Part shown: piece after piece, positions 11,691 through 22,135 of the stretch | How the letters are laid out: every line of letters begins with the position of its first letter | How positions within the stretch are numbered: the stretch's first letter is position 1 | NCBI RefSeq assembly: GCF_014898055.3 | Contig: NW_023601212.1 | Location: 46,922,329-46,986,328 of the forward strand | Source of the DNA: Talpa occidentalis | Lineage: Eukaryota; Chordata; Mammalia; Eulipotyphla; Talpidae | DNA: 64,000 bases | Reading direction: 5' to 3' | Notes under the pieces: model-generated | Databases searched by the model: none | Seen by the model: only the letters and a program-made list of their open reading frames with translations | What the model was told of the DNA's origin: nothing | Position numbers and translations under genes: made by a program

Positions 11691-11945
11691 AGGGTCACTA
11701 CTGGGGACAGCGATGTTTCTTCCATCATACTGGTTTGGCTAAAATAATCATAATGTTCTATGATTACTGATACAGGATCCACTTACTCTGTACTCACTCA
11801 GTACTCAGTACTCAGGACCCACATTCCCTTCTCAAAGTATAACTGTAGTAAACGGAAAGTTGCAAAAAATACCCATCTACTCACCCTCTGCTCTGTGCTT
11901 ATTCTGTTTTCTCTCACTCCCTCCTTAGCCCCAACTGCCTGACCT
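11691..11945 (+). pseudogene. class I ERV protease remnant
   Basis: The aspartic protease active-site motif is visible at 11763-11790: I-T-D-T-G-S-T-Y-S-V-L, with the catalytic Asp codon at 11769. DTGS fits the D-T/S-G-A/S rule, but the downstream frame degrades: SVLTQYSVL reflects a local duplication of TACTCAGTACTCAG. The open frame ends at 11942. Confidence 0.75.
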
Positions 11946-13579
11946 GATTATTAGGAAGAGACTTGATGACAAAATTAGGCACCCATTTTTTTTCCCCTTA
12001 TGGAGGCCCCGCCCCCTTGGTGGCCACTTTGCCAGAATAATGGAAAATGTGACAGATCAGCTTTGCCCATTACAAAGGGAAATAGAGGACAAAGTAGACC
12101 CCTCAGTCTGGAATCAAGGAATAACTGGGAAGGCAATAAATGTTGTTTGTTGAAAATTTGATTAAAGAATCCCAGGACAGGGCCTCCCGGTGGTGTAAGG
12201 GGTTAAGTCTCAACACTATCAAGCTATTGGCAACCACTGCAGCACAAGTTCAATCCCCAGCCAGGGAGCTGACCCACATAGTACAGCAGACCTCTCCTGT
12301 TTTGCCTACTGCTCCCCTCAGCAGTGTATTTCAGTGGAAATGCCTGTTCTGCTCCCCACTCTGTCTCTGGTGAATCCTCTCACCCACCCCCCACACCTCT
12401 GGCCTGCACCCCAGTTCTTGTATGCATAAACAAATAAAAATAAATCTTTAAAAAATCCCAGGACATACCTAGGCAAAAAACAATATTCTATTAAGCCTAA
12501 GCATGTGCATGACTCCAGCCTCTCATTGACAATGAGGCAGTAGTTCCTCTCCATCCCACAGTTCCAAATCCATACACCCTGTTTTCCCACATCCCCAGAA
12601 ACACCCAGTGGTTCACCATTCCTGATCTATAAAAGATGTATTCTCTTGCATCCACCTCCATCCAGAATCTCACTATCTCTTTGCCTTTCGGTGAAAGGCT
12701 CCAGACACAAACCTACCTTGCCAATACCTTGCCAATACCTTGCCAATACCTGGACCAAGATTTCAGGTTAGCTCTCATCTGGAATGCCTTGGGAAGAATT
12801 TAAGAAGCCTGTCAGTAGCAAAAGAAGCCATCATCCAATATGTGAATGACATTTCATTTGCAGCCCCTCTAAAAAAGCTTTAGATCAGAATACTATCCAA
12901 GTTCCAAACTTCCTGGGAGAAAGAGAGCATGAGTTTCCTGGTCAAATGCCCAGATGTCCCCCTCCCCCCCCCCCAAGAGTTAAACACCTAGGTTTCATCC
13001 TCACCTGGCAAGAAAGGATACTGTCTCCTAATTTCAGTCCTCCAGCCACCCAGAAACAGTTGAGAACCTTTTTAGAAATGGCTGATTCTATAGTATATGA
13101 ATACCAAGCTTTGGGGTCATAGCCCAACCTCTAAAGAAGTCTTAATGGGTACAGACTCTGAGCCTTTAGAGTGGCGTGGAGACTTCAAGTGGGCCTTTCT
13201 AGCCCCCAAAGCCCACCTCACCTCTGCCCTGGCCCGAGCCTTACCTGACTTAGAGAAACCAGTCCTCCACTATGTGTCAGAAAGAGAGGGAAATGCCTTA
13301 GGTCCTTGGCCAACGGCTTGAGCATGTCACCTGCCCAGTAGCCTACTTCTTAAAACAAATTGACCATGTGGCATAGAGAGAGAACTTGCCTTAGGGCTGT
13401 GGCAGCCACTGCCCTCATAACTGAAAGAAACCTCAAAACTGACTTTAGGATAGCACATTGAAGTTCAGATTCTATACCACGTCCAGGGGGTCATTAATTG
13501 TAAAAGGCCATCACTGGCCTACAGGTGGGTTCCTGGCCAAATATTAGGTACTTCTTGAGTCCTCTGAAGTTACCCTTAA
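11946..13579 (+). pseudogene. class I ERV pol remnant, reverse transcriptase and start of RNase H
   Basis: Fragments in several frames match gammaretroviral reverse transcriptase: a VPNPYTL-type fingers segment (about 12545-12590), the D-L-K-D-V-F catalytic region (about 12620-12650) and the palm motif at 12839-12850. The last reads Y-V-N-D instead of Y-V-D-D, so a catalytic aspartate is lost. Downstream, L-R-T-F-L (about 13055) and the T-D-S-E-P-L-E-W segment (13150-13175) lead into the connection domain. A 12-base unit, CCTTGCCAATAC, is tandemly repeated three times at 12716-12752. The gene contains many stops, a SINE at 12180-12453, and is cut by an L1 at 13596. Confidence 0.85.
12180..12453 (+). 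mobile_element. tRNA-derived SINE inside pol (copy 10)
   Basis: Head GGGCCTCCCGGTGGTGTAAGGGGTTAAG, tail TATGCATAAACAAATAAAAATAAATCTTTAAA. The 12-base target duplication AATCCCAGGACA is present at 12168-12179 and 12454-12465. Confidence 0.95.
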
Positions 13580-13595
13580 GCTATGTGAAACTTTA

Positions 13596-16500
13596 TTTTT
13601 TTTTTTTTTATTTTTAATAAATTTTATTGTTATATTCCCCATACAATTGCAATCCCCCCATTCTGACCCCAATCCCTCCCCTCCCACCCCCGCCCCCCTA
13701 AAAGTGTCTCTGGTTCATAGTTTTTTGTTGATTTTGATTTTCACTTTCTTATAGTTATTCATTTTCCTGGTCCCTTATTTAAGTTTTCTAGATTCCTGCT
13801 ATGAGTGAGACCATCCGGTATTTTTCTTTTTCTTTTTGGCTTATTTCGCTGAGCATGATCCCTTCCAGCGCCATCCATGTTGCTGCAAATTGCATGTGTT
13901 TATCTTTTTTGAATGCTGAGTAATATTCCATGGTATATATGTACCACATCTTCTTGATCCAGTCATCTATTTTTGGGCATTTGGGTTGTTTCCAAAGCTT
14001 AGCTATTGTAAACAGTGCTGCTATAAACATAGGGGTGCAGGTGTTCTTTGGAATTGATGTTTCTGTGTCCTTTGGGTAAATACCTAGGAGTGGAATTGCT
14101 GGATCATATGGAAGCTCTATGTTTAGTAGGTCCAGAAATCTCCATACAGCTTTCCACAGTGGTTGGACCAGTTTGCACTCCCACCAACAGTGCAGAAGAG
14201 TTCCTTTTTCTCCACACCCTCGCCAACATTTGTTGTTGCTAGTTTTTTTAATATGTGCCATTCTCACTGGTGTAAGATGGTATCTCATGGTAGTTTTGAT
14301 TTGCATTTCCCTGATGACAAGTGATGTTGAACATTTTTTCATATGCCTGTTGGCCATTTGCATTTCCTCTTCAGAGAAGTTTCTTTTAAGCTCTTCTGCC
14401 CATTTTTTGACTGGATTATTTTCTTTGTTGTTGTTGAGTCTCATCAGCTCTTTGCAGATTTTTGTGATCAGTCCTTTATCATTAGTGTTGGGTGCAAAAA
14501 TGTTCTCCCAGTTGGTGGGGTTTCTCTTTGTTTTTGTTATTGTCTCTTTTGCTGTGCAAAAGCTCTTTAATTTGATGTAGTCCCAGCTGTTTATCTTTGC
14601 CTTCACTATCACTGCTTTGGGTGATGTGTCTGTAAAGATGTCTTTGATGTGCAAATCACGTAGTGTTTCGCCTATATTTCCTTCTATATATTTTATGGTT
14701 TCAGGTCTTATGTCTAGTTCTTTAATCCATTTTGAGCTGATTTTTGTGTATGGTGTGAGGTGGTGGTCAAGCTTCATTCTTTTGCATGTAGCAACCCAGT
14801 TTTCCCAGCACCATTTATTGAACAAACTTTCTTTGCTCCAATGCATATTCTTTGCTCCTTTGTCAAAGATTAGTTGACCATAAATCTGTGGGTTTATTTC
14901 TGGATTTTCTATTCGATTCCATTGGTCTGTATGTCTGTTCTTGTTCCAATACCATGCAGTTTTGATGATTATGGCTTTGTAGTATAGTTTGAAGTCTGGG
15001 AGTCTGATGCCTCCATTCCCTTCTTTTTTTTTCAGGAGAGCTTTGGCTATTCGGGGTTTTTGGTGATTCCATATGAATTTCATCAATAATTGTTCTATTT
15101 CTTTGAAGAATGACATTGAAATTTTGATTGGAATAGCATTGAATCTGTAGATTGCTTTTGGTAGGATGGCCATTTTAATAATGTTTATTCTTCCAATCCA
15201 TGAGCAGGGGATGTCTCTCCATTTCTTTGTGTCTTCTTCTATTTCTTTTAACAGTGTTTTATAGTTTTCTTTGTATAGGTCCTTTACCTCTTTTGTTAGA
15301 TTTATTCCCAAATATTTGATTTTTTTTGTTTCAATAACAAAAGGGATGGTCTTTTTGATTTCTTCTTCTTCAGATTTATTGTTTGTGTATAGGAAGGCTA
15401 CTGACTTTTGCGTGTTGATTTTGTATCCTGCCACTTTACTGAACTGATTGATGAGTTGAATTAGCTTTTCTGTGGAGTTTTTGGGGTTCTCTATGTATAA
15501 TATCATATCGTCTGCAAATAGTGATAGTTTGACTTCTTCTTTTCCTATTTGGATTCCTTGGATGTCTTTCTCTTGTCTTATTGCCCTGGCTAGGACTTCC
15601 AGTATTATATTGAAAAGCAATGGTGAGAGTGGACATCCTTGTCTTGTTCCAGATCTTAATGGAATTGCTTTCAGCTTTTCACCATTGAGAATGATACTGG
15701 CTGTTGGCTTGTCATAGATGGCCTTTATGATGTTGAGGTATGTTCCTTGTATCCCCAGAATTTCAAGGGCTTTTATCATGAATGGGTGTTGCACTTTGTC
15801 GAAAGCTTTCTCAGCATCTATTGATATTATCATATGGTTTTTATATTTCTTTTTGTTGATGTGTTGGATAACGTTGATTGATTTTCGGATGTTAAACCAT
15901 CCTTGTGCCCCTGGAATGAATCCAACTTGGTCGTGGTGAATTATCTTATGGATACATTGTTGGATTCTGATAGCTAAAATTTTATTGAGGATTTTTGCAT
16001 CAGTGTTCATTAGGGAGATTGGCCTGTAGTTTTCCTTTTTTGTGTTGTCCTTGTTCGGTTTTGGTATTAGTGTAATGTTGGCTTCATAGAACGTGTTTGG
16101 TATTGTCCCTTCCTTCTCAATTTTTTGGAAGAGTTTGTGAAGGATAGGCACTAATTCGTCTCTGAATGTTTGGTAGAATTCATTTGTAAATCCATCAGGT
16201 CCTGGGCTTTTGTTTTTGGGGAGGTTTTTTATTACCATTTCAATTTCGCTAATTGTAATTGGTCTGTTTAGGTGTTCTATTTCTTCTTTATCTAGCTTTG
16301 GGTGATTGTAGAGTTGTAGGAATTTGTCCATCTCCTCTAGATTGTTAAACTTGTTTCCATATAACTGTTCATAGTAGTTACTGATTATTCTTTTGATTTC
16401 TGCTGTGTCCGTTGTGATTTCTCCTCTTTCATTGATGATCCTGTTTATTTGTGCTTTCTCCCTTTTTTCCTTTGTGAGCCTGGCTAGGGGTTTGTCTATT

Positions 16501-17044
16501 TTATTGATTTTTTCAAAAAACCAGCTCTTGGTTTCATTGATCTTTTGGATTGTTTTTTTAGTTTCAATTTCATTTATTTCTGCTTTGGTTTTTATTATTT
16601 CTTTTCTTCTACTGGTTTTGGGGTTTTTTTGTTGTTCTTTTTCTAGATCTTTGAGCTTCGAGATGAGGTTGTTTCTTTGCGTTCTTTCTTGTTTCTTGAT
16701 GTGAGCTTCTATTGCTATATATTTTCCTCTTATTACTGCTTTTGCTGCATCCCATACATTTAGGATATTAGTGTCCTCCTTGTCGTTCAATTCAAAAAAT
16801 TTTTTAATTTCTTCTTTGATCTCCTCATTAGTCCAATGGTCTTCCAGTAGTGTGGTTTTTAATCTCCATGAGGTAGGAAAGTTCCTTGCCTTCTTTTTAT
16901 GGTTTATTTCTAGTTTGATGCCTTCATGGTCAGAAAAGATGGTTGATATGATTTCAATCTTGGTGTATCTGTTGATGTTTGTCTTGTGCCCCAGTATGTG
17001 ATCGATCCTGGAGAATGATCCGTGTGCGCTTGAGAAAAATGTGT
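13596..17044 (-). mobile_element. LINE-1, antisense, 5'-truncated, ORF2 open to its natural end
   Basis: A 17-base target duplication AGCTATGTGAAACTTTA (13579-13595 and 17045-17061) and the poly-T at 13597 mark a target-primed insertion. On the minus strand an open frame ends at 13788. Its 1,120 codons include about 36 from flanking ERV DNA. The L1 part, about 1,084 codons, begins in the last quarter of the endonuclease domain ([11 protein letters not shown], then [11 protein letters not shown] with the conserved SDH). It then runs through reverse transcriptase ([25 protein letters not shown] at [11 protein letters not shown]) and the C-terminal Cys domain ([18 protein letters not shown]). 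The 3' UTR is 13596-13787. ORF1 and the catalytic start of the endonuclease are absent, so it cannot mobilise itself. The uninterrupted frame means the insertion is young. Confidence 0.97.
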
Positions 17045-17061
17045 AGCTATGTGAAACTTTA

Positions 17062-17286
17062 AACCTGGTCACTCTCTTACCTGACCCTAATCCAGACTCC
17101 CTGATCCATTCCTGCATTGAAACTATGGATCCGGTGTGCTCCAGAGGCATGATTTAAAAGATTCGCCATTAGACAACACTGGTGAAACCTGGTTCACCAG
17201 CGGAAGTCACTACATGGCCAACAGTCACCAACGGACAGGCTGCGTGGTGGTTGGCCTAAACCACCCTGCCAAGACAAGGGGATACC
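17062..17286 (+). pseudogene. class I ERV pol remnant, RNase H start
   Basis: After the L1, the + strand shows a W-F-T-x-G-S motif (about 17188-17206) followed by a GCVVV segment, the first strand of gammaretroviral RNase H. The usual D of W-F-T-D-G-S is replaced by serine. The betaretrovirus-like ERV inserts right after it at 17287; RNase H and integrase continue at 26070. Confidence 0.8.
17281..17286 (+). repeat. target site duplication of the betaretrovirus-like ERV, left
   Basis: GATACC here pairs with GCTACC at 26064-26069 (5 of 6 bases). A 6-base duplication is usual for betaretroviral integrase. Confidence 0.75.
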
Positions 17287-17339
17287 TGCTACAGGTGGCC
17301 TTGTTTCCCCAGCCAGGTAAGACATTGGCAAGCAGCTAA

Positions 17340-17790
17340 GAAAAGGGCCTCACACCGTGGGGCCGAAGCTCTAAGAGCCTCACACCATGGGGCTGAAGAA
17401 AAAGGGCCTCACACTATGGGGCCATGGGGCCGTGGGGCCCTGGGGCCAAAGACTTTTTTTTTTTTTTTTTTTTTTTAAAGATTTATTTATTTATACAAGC
17501 GCTGGGTACAGTCAGAAGCGCGGGAGGGTGAGAGAATTCACCAGAACCAGAGCGGGGAGCAGAGCAGGCAGAAGGACCGAAGTACACTGCTGAGGGGAGC
17601 AGCGGGCGGCAGGAGAGGTCTGCGCGCCATGTGGGACCCTCGCTCAGCGGCCAGGGAGCAGCCGGGGATCGAACCGGCGCTGCAGAGGCTGCGGGCAGCT
17701 TCGCAACCCAGCGCTCAACCGCTGCGCCACCGGGGAGGCCCGGGGCCAAAGACTTTTAAAGAGCCTCACACTGTGGGGTTGAAGATTGAA
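17340..17790 (+). repeat. short direct repeats in U3
   Basis: The unit GCCTCACACCGTGGGGC, with variants, occurs four times: near 17347, 17378, 17405 and, after the SINE, 17763. The 3' LTR repeats the pattern uninterrupted at 24855-24985. These may be enhancer elements. Confidence 0.85.
17457..17741 (-). mobile_element. tRNA-derived SINE, antisense, young subfamily (copy 11)
   Basis: Tail TTTTTTTAAAGATTTATTTATTTATACAAGCGCTGGG; head GCTCAACCGCTGCGCCACCGGGGAGGCC. The 15-base target duplication GGGGCCAAAGACTTT is at 17442-17456 and 17742-17756. It is absent from the 3' LTR, so it postdates the ERV. Confidence 0.97.
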
Positions 17791-18018
17791 CATCCCTTTG
17801 TTTTTTGTTCTTGGTCGTAATAAGAAAGAACTTCTCAGTAAATACATTGGGCAATAAATTATACGTATAAGAATACTGTAAGTACATGGCATGGAAAGTT
17901 ACTTGCTTAAAATTAAACACTGAATAATTTGGCCCACTTGACAATGGGAAATAATTATTGTGCAAGGGCATGTCTGATAAGCAACCCAGAGCTGGTTATA
18001 ATATTCCTTATATGAGAG

Positions 18019-18604
18019 TGTTATAGGACAGGGAGAGGGGCAGCCCAAACCCCTCAAACCTGCCTATTCTAAATGGGTTCTGCCATCCGCCGCATCAACA
18101 GAAAACATAGGAGACTTTAAGGGGAAGGAACTTTAATAAAACTAGGAAACAATACAGGTAAGGCAAAGAGTCTAGTTTCTAAATGAAGCACCCAGAGTTA
18201 CCCGTCCCCTCGTGGGTAAAAGTCCATCCAAATGGGATTGGCCCAGAACAAGGCCCCAAAGCCTGCCACAAGTCTAAAGCACCTTCCAGTGGGGACCCAC
18301 AGAAAAGGGTCACAAACAACCGGACAAGCCCGGAGGGAAAAGAGCAAAATCAACATCAAGGTAAAAGCTGCCATGGTCACCTCCCCACGGGTCTCACCCA
18401 CATCTGTGTCACCCAGTCCACGACCAAAAGACAAGCGCAGTTTCTTCACGTGTCTCTAGGCTCCATGCGCCTCCTCCAGGTCTCCTTGCTCCATCCTGCT
18501 TCCTTCCTCAGTCTCTTGTGCAGCTTCTCCTCTTCCTGCTCAGCTCCACCCTCCCTTGGGTGGGGCAGGGAACCTCCCCCTTTCCTGGGGACCACCCTGT
18601 TACA
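18019..18604 (-). mobile_element. solo LTR, family A, antisense, inside the 5' LTR
   Basis: Ends are TGTTATAGGACAGGG and CACCCTGTTACA, i.e. a TG...CA LTR. The flanks AGAG/ATAG fit a 4-base target duplication. The 3' LTR of the host ERV reads straight through this point (GAGAGTTCTGTAAAG), proving insertion. On the sense (minus) strand it begins TGTAACAGGGTGGTCCCC and has an ATTAAA-type signal near its 3' end (GTTTTATTAAAGTT, about 18128-18141). It carries an 83-codon open frame (18449-18198). A near-identical copy is at 23441-24037. Confidence 0.9.
18198..18449 (-). CDS. 83-codon ORF inside solo LTR family A, function unknown
   Basis: I do not recognise this protein. The ORF starts MKKLRLSFGRGLGDT and has a second in-frame Met. 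Then comes a hydrophobic run of about 15 residues that could be a signal or membrane segment. It ends with a conserved PFLWVPTGRC and a Trp/Pro-rich tail, WANPIWMDFYPRGDG. The same ORF is open in the copy at 23607-23858, with about a dozen substitutions and no stop. It may be chance openness within a young LTR. There is no evidence of expression. Confidence 0.35.
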   Translation of the reverse strand: MKKLRLSFGRGLGDTDVGETRGEVTMAAFTLMLILLFSLRACPVVCDPFLWVPTGRCFRLVAGFGALFWANPIWMDFYPRGDG

Positions 18605-19125
18605 ATAGTTCGGTAAAGAAGCCTTGTAATGAATCATGAAGTTGATTACGCTAGGAGTTTCTGAGTAATAGAAAAAAGTTCTAATAACTTTGATTACCGG
18701 GAAGCAACTGGTCTCTAGCTGTAAGTCATATCGATAGAGGCGACAGGCCGGTACCAAGGACTGTTAGCTGACCTAGGTAGTTGTTTAGGCTGAAATAATG
18801 CGTGTAAGTTTTAATTATCTATTAACTTTTAAGATCCTTTCTTTTCTTAAGAACACATTGGTGACAAAATGTCTATGGGAAAGGAATGTACTGATTGTCT
18901 TGTTTTGCTTCTATGCATATGATGATGTAATCCCATCGCTTGCCTTAACGTATAAATAAAGACCCACTGAGACCCTCAGCAGGAGATGCTTGCACCAAAA
19001 TAAGAGTGTTTTGTGTCAGCCTTCCCTCCCCTTCCCTTCAGCCCTTAAGAAAGTTTCCCCTAGGCGGTATCATCCCTTCAGGGACACCTGACCCGACATT
19101 TTGCCGAAAGCTGGTCTCCGCCAAG

Positions 19126-19143
19126 TGCTGCCTGGAACAGGGA
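19126..19143 (+). promoter_or_regulatory. primer binding site of the betaretrovirus-like ERV
   Basis: TGCTGCCTGGAACAGGGA starts two bases after the LTR. With one inserted base and a few substitutions it resembles the tRNA-Lys3 site TGGCGCCCGAACAGGGA. Confidence 0.6.
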
Positions 19144-19292
19144 GCTGAAAGGTAAGTTTTCTTTCCTTTACGGGGACGGATAGGATCTGCTCCATAGGGT
19201 AGGGCGCATACTCCCCTGTAGAGAACAAACAGGGTAAGGGGGGAGCAGTAATCAAGAAATGGACAAGTGGGGGGGTCATCAATTGAGAAGCC

Positions 19293-19765
19293 ATGGGCCA
19301 TATTGAGTCTAGGGAAAGAGGACTCTTTATTGATATAGTTAAATATACACTTGCTAAGAGAGGCCTTAAGACCTCTCAGGCACAATTGGCTAGCTTCCTA
19401 AATTTTGTTGAAATGTGTTGTCCTTGGTTTCCAAGAGATAGAACTCTGGATGCGAACACCTGGGCCAGAGTGGGAGAGGAAATAACAACCTATTATACTC
19501 TCTCTATGGACCCGAAAAGGTCCCCATAGATGCCTTTTCGCTATGGGGGCTGCTACAAGACGTGTTAGATCAAGGGCCTGAATTAGAAAAGATAAATAAA
19601 AAACTTAGAGAATTACGGCTGTCTATATCTCTGGAAGACATCAAAGAGTCCTCAGCTGACAGCCTCGTATTAACAAAACCGAGAGATGAAAAACCGAAAG
19701 AAAAAATAGCCTGCAGTACTAGGGAAAGTGATCAGGACTCATCAGATGACGAAATTATTTTTTAA
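19293..19765 (+). pseudogene. betaretrovirus-like gag remnant (matrix)
   Basis: ATG 19293 opens with MGHIESRERGLF, with Gly2 for myristoylation. A stretch containing the highly typical C-P-W-F-P motif of the betaretroviral matrix domain follows (about residues 48-52). The first frame stops at 19527 and the next segment (from about 19530, ORF 19562-19765) continues the match in another frame, so one frameshift separates them. The second part is acidic and lysine-rich and ends in a stop at 19763. Capsid, protease and most of pol are absent downstream. Confidence 0.85.
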
Positions 19766-20014
19766 AAATCAAAAATTGATCCCAGAGCCAGTACTTACCT
19801 CCTTGCGGGGGCATTGGTTCCTAATTATAAAACCATTCCAAAATCCGAGCTAATTTCCAGGCCAAACTTGGCTGGGATTATTAAGAGATAAAATTAAATA
19901 CTCAAAAACAAGTAAAAGATAATGTGACATGATCTTATAATTGGAAGAAAAAATGCCTCAAACTGTTCCTGTTAATTATTTGGGAAAGAGGCTAGGTTTC
20001 CCCCTGTAAGAGGC
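19766..20014 (+). pseudogene. degraded ERV gag sequence
   Basis: A few codons after the stop still look like gag linker (LLAGALVPNY), then frames break. No nucleocapsid knuckle was seen. Confidence 0.45.
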
Positions 20015-20430
20015 AGGACAGGACACAGTGCAGGTTTTCTGATCCCATGCAGACCGGGTAAAGGAGTCAGAGTCGTCAGTGGTTTTGCAGGTTTTTATTG
20101 GGGTTCAGTGGGTATGTGGCAGGCAGGGGTGCTGGGGGGCCGGGAGGCTGGCAGTCCTCCCAGCCCCCAGCAAATCCGCACTCTCTCTGGACTCTCTGGC
20201 GTTCGTTCTGCTGCTTCTCGGCTTCTGCTTCGGCTTCTCCTGCTGCTGCTGCTACTGGCGTCCCCGTGACGCCGCCCTTAAAAGCACAGTCTTAGCTCAG
20301 CTGAATCCCATCTACCTATGCCCACACCCTATTCCAGGTGTCCGCCATCAGGCATGCATTCAGGACAAGGATCCATCATCTATCCTGATGGCGGAAGGGC
20401 AGAAAAGCCTGATATTTTCTTTACCCTACA
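20015..20430 (-). mobile_element. possible solo LTR of another family, antisense
   Basis: The segment begins TGTAAGAGGCAGG and ends ACCCTACA, so the minus strand would be TGTAGGG...CTTACA. The antisense signal GGTTTTTATTGGGG (AATAAAAACC on the minus strand, about 20090-20104) sits near its end. GC content is far above the AT-rich ERV DNA on both sides, with a CTG-rich stretch at 20238-20252. No convincing target duplication was found. Confidence 0.45.
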
Positions 20431-21985
20431 AACCCCCACTAAGAGTTCCCCCCACTAAAGTTTTGCCATTTAAGAAAAAATAAAATAATAAAATAAAAAT
20501 AAAGGTATTTCTAAATAATAGTATTCAAAGTTCATTTACAATTGTTAAAGTGATAAAAAATGGTCAAATATGACTATGTGAGACTATATGACCATAATAC
20601 GACTAAAAGGTTTTTATTAAAATAGTATAAGCTCACTGAGGCGGACAGGTGGGGGCTGCCCCTGGTCTCAACAAGCAGCTCCCTGGACTTTTTCTCCGGT
20701 GTTGAGATCACTGGCAGGTCTCTACTGCCTTCCTGCTGTGGGGGACTGGACTCTTCCATCGTCCACCTTAAAAAACTATTTTGGTTCATTCTAGGAAAAA
20801 AGTTCTATTTCCCTGTGTTTTTCTGATTTTAAAGTCTAGATTGTCTAAGGTAAAAACTGCTGAGTTACTTTGGAGTTACTAACAAGCTATACAAAATGCT
20901 TATTGGTTGAACAAAAGCTTTTAAATTTACTTATTGGACCTGTAAAAGGTTAATTTTTATTGTTAAAACTAATTAACCTGGTAAAATATGAAATAATAAT
21001 ACAGACATTTTTGAACTAAATTCTAAATCTCAAATTTTGATAAAAGCCTAAAAACAGGCAGACTAAAAATTTACCTCTTCTCCTGTTCTCAAGATAACAG
21101 TGTTCTTTTATGTTTTAACATATGCTTGTTCTCAGTGAGATAAAGTGTTGACAACCTAAAGCCAAATAATCATTTCTTAAAAATATGAACTCCAAAAATA
21201 TTTTCTTATCTAAAAAAGTTAGTAAAAACCGCCGTGACTTTTGTGGTCTCGAGCCCAAGGTCTGTGGTAATAATTAAGATTAGACACTTATTCTCTGCAC
21301 AGATTTTAGCTTTTAACTCATTAAAAACCTCAGTATCTTCACACATATTGGTAAAATAACTATCTCTTAAATATATACACATGGCCAAAATTTTAAATGT
21401 ATATCAAGAAATCTCTGTATCTGTTTGTCTGTCTTTGTGTTTTGTTTTGTTTTGTTTTGTTTTTTACCTCTGGAGGACTAATTATAAATGGCACCTATAT
21501 AAATTCTCATAAAAACAAATCTTAAAATCACAATCAAAAAAAATTTTTTGATAAAAACTAGTTCAAATTTTATGATATAATTCAAAGCATATATGCCTTA
21601 AAGTTATGTTAAGTATTAATAATTTACTTTGTTTAAATGTGCTTATTTAAAAAAAAACTTCTGGTATAAAAGGTACTTTTGTCTTTCCTATTGAGTCACA
21701 TGTATGTGAAAAATGTACATAGTATCTATATGGTGCTCTGATTATTTTTTTGCTTGTTTTTATGATTTGCCTAATGCTTGTTTGATTTTTAGCCCCCTAA
21801 AATAAAAAAATAAAAAAACTTGGTATGTGTCATTGTTTTATTAACAGGTGTGCAGAATGAAATTCCAGTCATAACAGAAACTAAAGCTACAACTAAACTT
21901 TCAGATTTACTTTTTGCACCTATTTGTGAAAGCTCAAAATTCTAATGTCATATTACTTTGTGTGTTCACATTTAAGTCCTCTAGT
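20431..21985 (+). other. AT-rich interior of the betaretrovirus-like ERV, no coding match
   Basis: This very AT-rich stretch should hold capsid, protease, reverse transcriptase and most of integrase, but I see no motif of any of them, and at 1.5 kb it is too short. A large deletion and possibly foreign AT-rich DNA are implied. There is a (GTTTT)n run near 21437-21462 and A/T homopolymers throughout. Confidence 0.5.
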
Positions 21986-22135
21986 CCAAGCCAAAACCAC
22001 ATGTTATGTGAAAAAATCTCCTCTCCGGTATATGGAAAAGCCCTGATGTATTATTAGCAAATGGGAGAGGCTATGCTTGTGTTTTTCCACAGAATTCAGA
22101 CAGTCCCATTTGAATTCCTGATAGACTGAATCAAC
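21986..22135 (+). pseudogene. betaretrovirus-like pol remnant, integrase C-terminus
   Basis: The + strand shows the end of the integrase C-terminal domain: a W-K-S-P-D segment, then [10 protein letters not shown] (about 22058-22092), which is characteristic of betaretroviral and HERV-K-like integrase tails. A stop interrupts shortly after. The rest of pol is missing. Confidence 0.75.

Larger units (their letters stand above)
17287..19123 (+). repeat. 5' LTR of the betaretrovirus-like ERV, with two insertions
   Basis: It starts TGCTACAGGTGGCCTTG and ends GGTCTCCGCCA. Without its two insertions (SINE 17457-17741, solo LTR 18019-18604) it is about 960 bases and nearly identical to the 3' LTR at 24795-26063, apart from a 23-base gap near 18735. 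U3 opens with CCTCACACYRTGGGG repeats. A TATA-like ACGTATAAATAAAGACCC lies at about 18949-18966. High LTR-LTR similarity implies a fairly recent insertion. Confidence 0.93.

Noticed and set aside
13788..17150. 1,120-codon minus-strand ORF as a host gene
   Set aside because: It is L1 ORF2 with reverse transcriptase and Cys-domain motifs. Its first 36 or so codons are antisense ERV DNA beyond the target duplication.
17483..17749. Repeated peptide family (VERWVAKLPAASAAPVRSPAAP type) seen at several places
   Set aside because: These ORFs are translations of the young SINE subfamily in fixed frames (also at 24492, 25128, 27925 and 38788). The similarity is that of the repeat, not of a protein family.
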